Assembly (NCBI GenBank): GCA_030562195.1
Contig: CM060200.1
Coordinates: 9,796,001-9,860,000, forward strand
Direction of reading: 5' to 3'
DNA: 64,000 bases
DNA from: Nipponacmea schrenckii
Taxonomy: Eukaryota > Mollusca > Gastropoda > Lottiidae
The number at the start of each line of letters is the position of its first letter. Within the stretch, counting starts at the first letter, position 1. The position numbers were made by a program, and so were the translations under genes. The notes under the pieces are model-generated. The model was not told the DNA's origin. It searched no databases and was given only the letters and a program-made list of their open reading frames with translations. Below, piece after piece: positions 23,401 through 35,400 of this stretch.

Positions 23401-26400
23401 AATCCTCACACAATTGTTAAGAATTCATTCAAATTCTACTTCCTTACCACTAGGTTTTCAATGCATCTGAAGCTTAAGATACTAGAATTATGACATTTAA
23501 AATAGAATTTTAGACTCAAGCTCAGACTCTTTTTTGTCCATATTGCGTATCTGTAAGCGTGGAAAAATCGCTCATTCTAGGGTTTTAGTTAAAACAATTC
23601 CATCGACTTTTATGCTCATGGATGCTTTTAAGACCTTTAAATAGCAAGATTGACATCAGGGTATAGCCAGAAAAGGTATTTCCCTGACAGTCATTGGCTT
23701 GATTATATCTTTTTTGCATGGTTTATGTACATATTATGGATTTGATATGTCAGGTACTATGGATACAGATGTCTGTATGTTGCAGACAAAAGACGCCTGG
23801 CTTTATGCTGTTATCCCAGGACTATTTCTCTCATAGTATAAATCATGGTTAGTTTCTCTTCAATAGCTGAAGCTGGAGCAAAATAAATTTAACCATAGTC
23901 TTTATGGAGGTAAAACTCCATTCATGATTTCTTTTCACACTTATTTTCAAATTCTTGACATTTTCATTATAAACTATAAAAGTTTTGGTTTCAGATTAAT
24001 AACTCATATCTGTGGTGGATACATTAGGTCCTATCTTCATTTTGTTAAAAGCTAATTAATTTTGACCTTTATATGGGAGGTTAAGGAGGTATATATTCTT
24101 TGTAGCATTTCTGTCTACTTTCAAAGATAAGCTTGTACTTAGTCTCAGTAATTAAAGCGACAGGTTGGCCATTTTCAGGTGTTGATTTGGGTTTTGATTG
24201 TATTTTATATAGTGGATAATTATATATAAGCAATAGAAATTTTGCATAATTTTGTTAAAAAATACCTTAAACTAGAATTTTACTCTCCTTTCTATATATC
24301 ACTTAAAATATTTCTGGACACATATGGATTTGAAGCCTCAAATTTCATTGGTGAGCTGTGAACACAATTACTGATAAACTAAACTCAGCTAAAAAATTTC
24401 CATATCTGAGATTGAGGATTAGGGTGGTTGAATGGTTACTAAGTTACTATTTAACAGTGTGTTAAATTGAGAAGACATAGTAATTCTTACATAGACCTAA
24501 AAGTCAGAAAAGTTAGCATATAATTTGTGAGTGGTAAATTCGTCACTTTAAAGGGATAATAGGCGTTAGAACGAACATAAAATTTTAAGTTCACTCAAAT
24601 TTGGACAATAACAGTATATATCCATCAGTGGACTTACCTATACATCAAAATCCCTCTAAAATCCGATAAATCCCCAAAATAGAGTAGTTAATTATAAAAC
24701 GCTTGAGCCATCCCTCAAGCGATTTTCAAATCGTGTAAATATAAAGGGACGTAACTCTAACATGTGAGTTTTCACGCGTCCTTGACCCCTACTGTTGAAT
24801 TCCACAATGATGTTTTAGCGTTGATTTACCAGACGCTTTTATTCTCAAACTGAATGGAATCGTCGCTGGCTCACTTTTTTTTAAAATTCCGAATATATTT
24901 TTATTGTGGCTTTTTAAAATTGTGTGGGATGCAACTAATAGTCAATATGAAACACAAATATAAGCCGTATGACGAGTGTATTCTAACGCCTATTATCCCT
25001 TTAAGCCTTTATATAGTTATTATTGAGGTCATTATTAATATATGAAATAATTTTTTTATCAACATCATGGACAAAAAGTATGAAAGTCATCCATCAATTT
25101 AATACTGACACATTAAAATGAAATGTCACTGTTATGGTTATTTAGAGTAATGTCCCTTTATTCATAACTATATTAGGTTTTTGATCACATGGAGCTTTTT
25201 TCTGCTCTGGAACAGGCAAATGATATTGGACAACCCATGCAGTATGCAATGTACTTAACATTGATGGCATACGTGCCAACACTTTATAATTTCCTAAACC
25301 TGACAGCCTCTACTACATGAGAACCTAATATTGTCAAACTGCATTATTTTAAATACTGTTCAACATTATCTCCATCCATCAAAGACATATAACCAGGTAT
25401 TCGAGAAATTATTGATACAGCCAGACTAACGTTAAAAATGAAATTAAATATAGTTTATGTCCTTCTTGTCTGCACCTCAATTTGGGCCCATGTTAGAGAG
25501 AAATATGATAATCCAAGATAATCCCGGATAAGCCAATCCCAGAGGTGGTAGAGAGAAATATGATAGACCAAGATGTGAGGCACTAGAGAGAAATTCTATA
25601 AACTAAGTTGTGAGGGGCTATAGAGATGTGTTGGAAAGAAATTGGATAACCCAAGATGTGAGGCGCTAGAGAGAAATTGGATAAAACAAGATGTTAGGCG
25701 CTAAAAAGATTTGATAATCCATGATGTAAGGTGTGTGAGACGCTAGAGAGAAATTGGACTAACCAAGATGTGAGGCGCTAGAGAAATTGGATAAAACAAG
25801 ATGTGAGGCGCTAGAGAGATTTGATAAACCAAGATGTGAGGCGTTAAAGAGAAATTGATTAAACCAAGATGTTGTGTAAAACCAAGATGTGAGTTGCTAG
25901 AAAGAAATATGATAAACCAAGAGGTGAGGTGTTAAAAAGAGTTTTGAAATTGAGTATTGAAAAGCTTAATCTTAAATGAAAGTTGATATGGTGTAAATGA
26001 CAGTTAAAAAAAAAAGATCAAAGTCAAATGTGACATATAATATTGTCACAGAGCTATGAAAACTGTGTTAATATCTTTAGAATATTTAAAAAAAATTATT
26101 TCATTTCCTCATCATTATGTTGTATAAAGTTTAAGATTTAGAAAATTTCACATGATTTGAACAGTTGAACTTTAAATGATAGATTAATATGTACCGTGAT
26201 ATTAACAGGTATGCTTTATGAATGAAAATGTAATAATATGAATAAAATATGAGGTTAGCTGAGGTAAATGTTTATTACTATATGTACGGTACAAGTGTAT
26301 CCAATCCCAGCATTTCATTTCATCAAGTGTTGTAGTGACTATAACAAATACCTACGTGGGTATATAATATAATATAAATGTTTAAGAATAGATCTAGTCT

Positions 26401-29400
26401 CACTCCTTTAACTTGTATACCTTGTTTCATTGTAAGGTTTTTTTTTTCATACAGTCGTTTGACCGAACCCTTTGGTATTAAGTAAACATGAGTTAGATTG
26501 AAGTAAGAATTTTGTCTTGTGTTAAAGTCGGAGAAAAATGTCAGCTAACTAATTAAAATGGTTGTTTGCTTGATGTGTTTTTGTGATTAGCCTGATTGAT
26601 TGTTATTATGATGGAGGTAGCAAGAAACGTTTCTGGATCTGTCATATTGAAATCGGTGAAAGAACTAGATATAGGTAAGAAAATTTATGTAATGTCTCTT
26701 TCATAAGTGAGCATACACAGCTGACAGTCTGTTTACCTTTTGTTAATTAGATTATTTCTATCAGATGTACTGTAAGAGTTATTCTTTATGTGAATGTAAA
26801 CTTTTAAAGTTTTGAATTCATTCATAGGGTTGGTACTCTTTTCCGTAATATTTCTTCAATACGTGATAACGTTCACAGCTTGTGTTGACTACAAGTTGAA
26901 GCCCCCATCTTTTACCATGCTTATATTCAGCTTGTGTTTACTGGAACATAAAGTGGCAATCTTTTAAGTGTTCAATATAAGATTATTTACAGTCTTATGT
27001 TTGATTTTTGTTCACAAAAAGATAAAGTGGCGATCTTATTATGTGTTCATTACAAGATTATGTGCCAGACTTATAATTACCATGTGTTCACTTTAAGATG
27101 AGGTCTCAATCGTATGTTTGACTTTTGTTAATTACAAGTGCCAATCTTCTATTCTATTCATGTTCATTACAAGGTGAATGGCAATCTTATATTGCACTTT
27201 GTTTACTATAAGATTATGTTTCAGTCTTCTTGTGTTCAATATAAGGTGTAGTGGATCTTATATTACACTTGTGTTCATTATACGGTGAAATGGGATCTTA
27301 TATTTAACTTGTGTTCACTATAGGATGATGTTTCATTCTTCTTCTTTAATTGTGTTCATATACAAGTTGAATTCGGATCTTATATTTAACTTGTGTTCAC
27401 TAAAGGAAGATGTTTCATTCTTCTTCTTTAATTGTGTTCATATACAAGTTGAATTCGGATCTTATATTTAACTTGTGTTCATCATAGGATGATGTTTCAT
27501 TCTTCTTTAATTGTGTTCATATACAAGATGAATTCGGATCTTATATTTAACTTGTGTTCACTATAGGATGATGTTTCATTATTGTGTTCATATACAAGTT
27601 GAATTCGGATCTTATATTTAACTTGTGTTCATCATAGGATGATGTTTCATTCTTCTTTAATTGTGTTCATATACAGGTTGAATTCGGATCTTATATTTAA
27701 CTTGTGTTCACTATAGGATGATGTTTCATTATTGTGTTCATATACAAGTTGAATTCGGATCTTATATTTAACTTGTGTTCACTAAAGGAAGATGTTTCAT
27801 TCTTCTTCTTTAATTGTGTTCATATACAAGATGAATTCGGATCTTATATTTAACTTGTGTTCACTATAGGATGATGTTTCATTCTTCTTTAATTGTGTTC
27901 ATATACAGGTTGAATTTTGATCTTATATTTAACTTGTGTTCACTATAAGATGGAGCTTGAAAAAATGAAATGAATGGAGTTTCACATCGAAGTCTTCTGC
28001 ACCTCATGGGCAAATGAAGACGCACATGGCCAAGCAGTGTGCAATGAGGGAAATCTTTCCAGGACAGCAGCATTAGCCTACTCTTTTTGCGATTTCCAAA
28101 TGTTAAGGGATCTTAAACGTGAACAGCCTGTAGCACACAGGGCCTCAGTTTATTGTTCCATCCAAAGACTGGACGCTTTTTCCATGTAGGATGGAAATGA
28201 TCCTCTTCATTAAATAACTGGTAAGCTTACCTAATAATGACAAATCCTGCAATATGAAAGCATTTAAGGATTAGTTCATTGCCTGACAAAGATAAACATG
28301 ATTGTTGAAGGTCAGGTCTACCACAGACTACTACGATGGTTTAAAGAAGAGTATTGTAGGGTGTGGTTATCATTATATTTATCTTACTAATGACCAATCA
28401 ATTTATCTATCCGGTTGTGATTCTATAACAAAGTGGATGTTTTGTTATGACATCTCTTCAACAGTTTTTCACATACACCAGTTATTTCATCCTTTATAAT
28501 CTTATGAAGGGCATTATTCTCAATAGCTTATGTGCAGGGAAAGATGATATTATATTATCATCAGAATAGAATCAGTTTATTTCAGTAATGTAAGTCTACG
28601 ACCAACGTTACAATAATATAAATATTATATGAATTAAAACAAGTTGTACATAGTTAAATTATTTACATTATAAAAAGCAGAAAAATTATCATCAGATACA
28701 GCTTTAGACTGATAAATCCCGATTTAAGAACTAGATTAATCTTATCAGGTTTTAAAACATAATTTAAAATCAGTTTGAGTTATTGGCCAATCAGAATAAC
28801 AATTTTTTCAACATGTTCGATTCGCATGAATAAAACGTGAAATGGGATAATCCTTAACATATGAATATGCTCATCCATAATCGCTTCACTGCCTCATACG
28901 AAATTATATTGCAATGTTAACTATGTTATATTTGTATTTCTTTTGATACGGTGTAAGTTTATCTTACACAAATCTTTTGATAGATCCATTACTTTAGATA
29001 CATCACATCTGAGCATGAAGTGTTCAGCTAGTGGTACATTATGCTGCTTTTCTGCTACAAGTATTCAGTTACTGAAACTATAGTATAATAAGCTTATTCT
29101 TTGAGACTAATTTGTTTCTTAAGAAGGAAAATCCCTCAAATTATTAATATTATGGGAGGTGTCAACATGTAAAATGATATTCTCTGATACATCTCAAAGA
29201 TACTATGTTAAAGTGATTTTGAAGAGATAATAGGTCTCCAAATGAACATAAAATTCTAAAACGACTTAGTTTTGCGAGTTTTCAAGATTTTAAGAGATTA
29301 TGTTGCTTCATGACACCAAGTAAATTCCCTGATGAATATATACACATATTGACCTATTATCCCTTTAATGATACTGAAAGCATCGATTCGCATCATTCAA

Positions 29401-32400
29401 ATTTTAGTCAGAAGGTAGTGGTTTTCGGAATTTCACTAAAAAAGGCGTCACTAACTGATGCTATATTATAACAAAGGCACTTAGTAATATCATAAAAAGC
29501 ATTGTTTTGGTGGAATTGTAGTAACATCTGTCATGTAGGCCTATTTGTGAATTGGAATGATGCAAAGTGATGCTATCATTTTGTCCCCAATACATATAAA
29601 ATGTTTAGAAAACCTCCCTTTAAGGAAGAGATAATATATATCCCTACATAAGTTTAAACTACACATTGGTATGTAGTGACGTATATTTGTCAATATGAAA
29701 CAACATTAATATGTCAAAGCTGTCATATGAACTTTGACTGGTCACTTTTTAACCTGTATCATCATATATTTAACTAGTATATTCGTTCCATGTATAGTTA
29801 AAAAGATTGTTGACCATTAGGAGGTTATTTTTTTGTGGTTGTCGTTTTTTGATCTATGTCTGTCTAATTAACGTGCTGGGAAGCGTAGTTGAAATCTCCT
29901 AAGCCAAATTGGAGTATGATCTCAATCGGATTGAATCAAATTTTGGCCATCAACAGCTAATCATAGACATATGATCTGCCACCGTAGTTTTCTTATTTTT
30001 TTATACAAGACCATATTTATTGTGTCTGCAGAAAATCTTGTAACCTGCATCTTGTAGGTGGTAAAGTGTGTAAACTTCAATGGTAATTATATAGAGAAGT
30101 AAATGAAAACAATAAGTAATGCTAGGAATATTTCAGCCAAACCCTTGTAAAACTTGGAAATAAAAATTTTTTTAAAGTAAAAGTCAAAACATAAAAATTA
30201 AAACAATGGAAAGTTTTATAAACTGCTTGAGGGTAAATTGAATGGCAATCATTCTCTTTCGCTGGTTAGAAAATAAATTATGCAGATTTGACAATGATCT
30301 ATTTCATATAAATACGTTAAGGCCAAATACTGAAACTAAGTTGAGTCCTGAATATTGTATTAGTTATACCAAATGCACTAAATTAGGTAATGTCTTTTGT
30401 TTAAAATGGTTTTCATGTCAACAAACAAATTCAAGTTACATTATCTGAATGAATGTAAGTGATTAAGATCAGTCAAAAACTTGCAGACCTGCACCAGACA
30501 GCTTGAAAGAGGTTTCTGAATTTTTAATGTGTATCAGGGATATTGATAGCCTCTTTCAAATTTTCAATCAGATTTCTGTGGTTCAATTTAACTAAAAACT
30601 AAGTGTACAATGATGTCACTAATCACAAATATGGTTGATTCACATAATGACCTTCACAATTATTGAAAATCAAACACAAGGTCTGTTGCCAACAAAGATT
30701 GTCTGTATTGTTACACTATTGAACTACATCTCTTTTAAAATGAAAAGTAAATAGCCTTTTTCCTTGCTAGAAAAAATTCTAAACAAATAATTATACTCTA
30801 AAAAATGTGTAGAATAGTTTTGTTTCCTTACATTGAAATTTCCACATTTTTACTAACCTACGGTAACATATTCACAGTTTTAAAAAGGTGAAAACAAAAT
30901 GTCATTCTTAGAGTAGTGAAACTAATGTCATGTATGTGTTACTTTGAAATCTGATTTGTAAACTTTTAATATATTTTTATTATTCATTTATACACAAAGT
31001 AAACAGTTCTCTTAATTTTTTTTCATTATGTTTATGAGAATGGTTGGTTTGTAGATGACATTTTAACGTTTGCTTCCAGCGGATGCTGATGTATTGTAAA
31101 CTAGGTAGTTGTTGGTAGTTGAATTTTTATGAGAAAGGGAATAGCAGCCTCTAGAGACCATATATACACAAGAATACATAATATTGTCTTCAAAATTTGC
31201 AGCCAAACTTTGGGCCTTTGGGTTGAAATGTCTCTTAGCAAAATTTATGTGTTTCTTTTTAATCTAAACTTGAATAACATCAAGGCAAGGATATTTTAAG
31301 ATTAACAGTACTATATTTAGATTGATATTGAAATTTATCTGGATACTTTTTCAATTGTCTTACCATTATAGATAGTGAACAAATATCCTGTGCCCCACTC
31401 CCCCTTGTACATCTTATGGCCCCTTCTTAGCCCCCCCCCCCTCTTTTCAGCCCCTCACCTTATGTTCCTAGAAACACAAGAAGATTTCCTGTCATTCAAC
31501 ATAATCTCTCAACAATAATATTTTCAGAGGTAGAAACAAAATCTAACACTTCGTAGATTGAACTTTTTTAGAATGTATGAACCACATTGAAATAAAGCTG
31601 GATTGTCCTTTTAAGGTCATCTGCTACTTTGAGATTTTCAACATGGAACTTTGATTAATAAAAATGTTTCCAAGTGTACAAAATTGTGAAATTATACATT
31701 AGTTAATCATGCAGGATCAAAAGGTTACCCAACCTTTCTGGTAAACTTTGATTATTAACATTTTGTAGTAGCCTATATTATGTGAATTAATAAATCAAAA
31801 CATTAGAGATTGGACTTTGAACCCAGAAGATGATTAATCTAATGAATACATAGTCAGAAACAAGCACCAAAAGATCAAAGATTCAATAAAATCTCATATA
31901 CTACAAGGCTATTGTTGGTGGAGAGAGGAACTGGATTGAAGAAGGTTTGATTGGGCTTCTAGTGCATTTATTCTCCCACCCCCAACTAAATGATGATATT
32001 TGTTTAAGATAAACCATCATTGCCTTATGTTATACACAGAGACCTGATATTGTTAAGTGTTGTATTGTTTAGTAGTAAGATGTAATATGTAACAAGTTCT
32101 TAAAATATTTGTTAAAGTTATTAGTAAAGTGTGAACATAAGTAAATGTATCAGTACTCTGACTTCAGTTTGTGATTAGGACAGCTATACTAATTAGATGT
32201 AGAGTTATTGCCCTTGTTAATGCATATTAAAATATATTGAAAATATTTTTATCTCTTTAGATTTTTTATTAACTTTCATGCCTATATGTAAATTTCTTTT
32301 TACATTTCGATTTGAGACATTTTATATCCTTCCACATAACTTGTTGCTTGTGTAATTTAAACTTCAGTCGCTGTGACTCAGTAAATTAGATGTTTGCTCA

Positions 32401-35400
32401 CTTAACTGAAGGTCCAGGGTTCTATCCTGGCAAAGGTCGAGATGAACTCGGGATTTTTTGGTTCCCCTTGTAAGTGATGCAGGTCAGAGGGACTTGCATG
32501 TAGAAAAGTTGTAGTCATTCATTAGTCCAAAAGGTATAGAAAAGTAGGATCTAAAACTTCATTAATTTCATTTCAATGTTTCATTTTCTTTTATAGACAG
32601 TAGAAAAAATGGTGATATGAAAACAGGCTCACTGGGTATGAATACTCCCCCACCAGAGAGAAAGAGCAAATTCTCAGCATTAGGTAGATTATTTAAACCT
32701 TGGAAATGGAAGCGAAAAAAAAAGAGTGAGAAAATAGAAAAAACTGCCGTAGGTGAGTTGGAATATGTCAATTTATCAGAATTTAAATAATGTATAAGCT
32801 ACTTATATGTATATTGATTTGTGGTAAATTTAAGTAATTGACATTAAGAAGAAAGAAAATTAGTACCACAAAATATTATCAATATATCTTAGAGTTTGTC
32901 AACCTATATTAATAGGCTTCAGACCACTATCGCCTCCATGAACTGTTCTTTGCTTAAAGATGAAGTACGACTTCTTGACTGTTTACATTACATTAATCTC
33001 ATTATCTCGAAATCGGTAATGTCGAAGGTCCCGATATGTCGAAGTCGGAGCTTGGTCCCTGCCATATCCTTCTTTAACTCCTTTTAAAAAAACAGTTTAT
33101 CTCGAATTGCATATCTCGAATAACTCGCTTATTTCGAACAAATCTCACAGTCCCATCAAGCAATTATTAAGTAAATCGCGTTGTTAATCTCGAAGTCGTT
33201 AATCTACACGTATAATCCTTTGATATGCACTCGCTACTAATCAACATAACTGACACCAATTAACCGCAGCCATTGTTCGCGGCACTATTTATGTTTACTC
33301 AATGGTTGCGTACAAATTCACACTGCTAATAATATTCCTTTGTCTTAACGAAATCGGTGTATAACAAACTAATTTGAGAAAATAACACTAATCACTTTAT
33401 CAATCACACACGTACATGTATATACGGGGGAATTTCATTTACTGGTCATGTTCATGTCTCATCATGTCGTTATTCGAGCAATCTAATGAAGGACCCGTTA
33501 TTGGGGGGATAGTTGGATCAACAGAATCTACAGATGACCGTTATCGATACACTCAGAGAACGCATCGGAGAAGAAGACTTGAAGGCCCGTTTCACTGTGC
33601 AGAAAAGCATAACAAGTTTTTTCAAAGAAATGTAAAGATCGAATATTGTTAATTGTTATTGGTTGTTATTTCGTGTATAAATAAAGTATATATATTTATT
33701 GTCAGTCTGGTTAATTATCATACACAGTGAAGGGAAGTAACTCCAATTCAAAATGGCGGCCAAAATTGACGATCGTGGATCTCGAAGTACTGCTTATGTC
33801 GAAGTATTTACCTGGTCCCGCGGACTTCGAGATAACGAGATTCTACTGTTTACATTACATTAATCCCAATTTTTTTAAAGCAGGGCGCGATAAATAGACT
33901 GTAACCTTCCATGAACACTTTACTCTGTTCACCTTATAAGCGACCTTCACCTTTTCCCATTGAATTCGTTCATTATCCAGTACAATTTTCGTTCACTGAT
34001 TACACCAGGTTTGCAACAAGGATTAATTTAACTTTTTCAAGAAGAGTTCCATAGATAACCAAGTTGAGAATGCCATTCATTTACAGGTCAACTAAGAGCC
34101 CTTCTAAGACCATTTATAAAACTGTTATCTTAATAGTAATGTTTCATTGCAGCCTTGTCTAAAAGGGGCTATAGGGATGGAATCAGTGAAAAGAACAAAA
34201 TTTATGTCACAACTCACACTGAATAATGTTCTTACATGAGCAATAGATTAGAATTTGAATCCCTGTTTGATATTTATCGATATGATTAAATGATATTTTT
34301 AGATTTAGAACGTAAAATATCCATGAGAACAAGTCGGGATGAATTAATAAGAAAAGGTGTTTTAAAAGATGTTGAAGAAACACCACAAACTAATCATTTG
34401 CCAAAGATAGGTAAGAGAATTGATTTATTCTTTGATGTTAGTTGGTTCACTATTCAATTATATATCAAGACTTCAAGCGAAGTAAAAACAATGTATGATT
34501 CTGAATAAAGCTGCTTTTATTAGATTAAAATATATAAGTATGATTTCACTTTCTTTGTCAGGATGAATTGATTGACCTCCATTTTTATTTCTTTGGCTTC
34601 TGATGCCACTTTAATCAGACACTGCATACATTTGAACATAGAGCAGCAATTCATTTGCCATCTGTTTCCTTTTTAAATCATGAAATTCAACAATAGAAGG
34701 TACGAAACAAGCCACAATTTTCGGTGGATTTTGATGAAACATGTTGTGAGCATTGGAAATAATATGATAGTCAGTTTGAATTTTGAAATTTTTTAGTTAT
34801 TGCACTTAACTTAGTGTGGACTTGACTATTTCTATGATGAACGTTTTTTGAGTTATTGCCCTCGATTTTGTAAAATCCTATCAAAAATTTTTGTGGGTGC
34901 AATTTTAAATGGATTTTGATGAAACGTGTGAGCATTGGAAATGATGAGATGGCGGTCAAATAAGTAGCCTATTTGACGATAGGATTTTGACAAATAACAC
35001 TACATTCAGAGCATAAAATATTTTGGTGGTCTGAGTCCATTTAGTATTACAAATTATTTAAAATAGGGGATAATGCAGTATATTTTTCAACCTTGAAAAG
35101 AGTTACACAAAACCTTGAATGAATTGAATGAATGAATGAATGAATTTATGAATGAATGAATGAATGAATGAATTGAATTGATGAATGAATGAATGAATGA
35201 ATTGAATTGATGAATGAATAATTTTGAACACTTTTGAAACTGGCCATTGTACGTTTGCAAATATTTGAAATATTTCTATTATAACTCAACATATATGAGA
35301 GATTTTGTACATGTTTTGCCCATTTAGCTTTTAATAAAAGAAGCAAGTTTTCATACACCTATCCCATACACCATTAATAAATCATGTTGTCATACGGACA

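Larger units (their letters stand above)
19308..26607. other. PHACTR intron DNA between exons 1b and 1c
   Basis: No nested gene is recognised. It holds a dispersed repeat pair (22869-22990, 24310-24445), a TTAA-flanked MITE (24548-25004) and a ~35-bp minisatellite (25490-25945). The pyrimidine-rich open frame at 20739-20984 shows no family. Confidence 0.5.
26675..32596. other. PHACTR intron before the common exon 2
   Basis: It contains a 79-bp minisatellite (26875-27955), a GC-richer dispersed repeat (28040-28200), two MITE copies (28690-28810, 29219-29368), a dispersed ~90-bp repeat (31041-31121) and a tRNA-derived SINE that ends just before the acceptor. No nested gene is seen. Confidence 0.5.
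32753..34302. other. PHACTR intron 2
   Basis: 1.5 kb, mostly occupied by the pogo/Tigger remnant (32991-33848). Nothing else is recognised. Confidence 0.6.

Noticed and set aside
27879..28189. Overlapping ORFs on both strands, up to 71 residues
   Set aside because: They fall in a dispersed higher-GC repeat; there is no protein similarity I recognise and no splice context.
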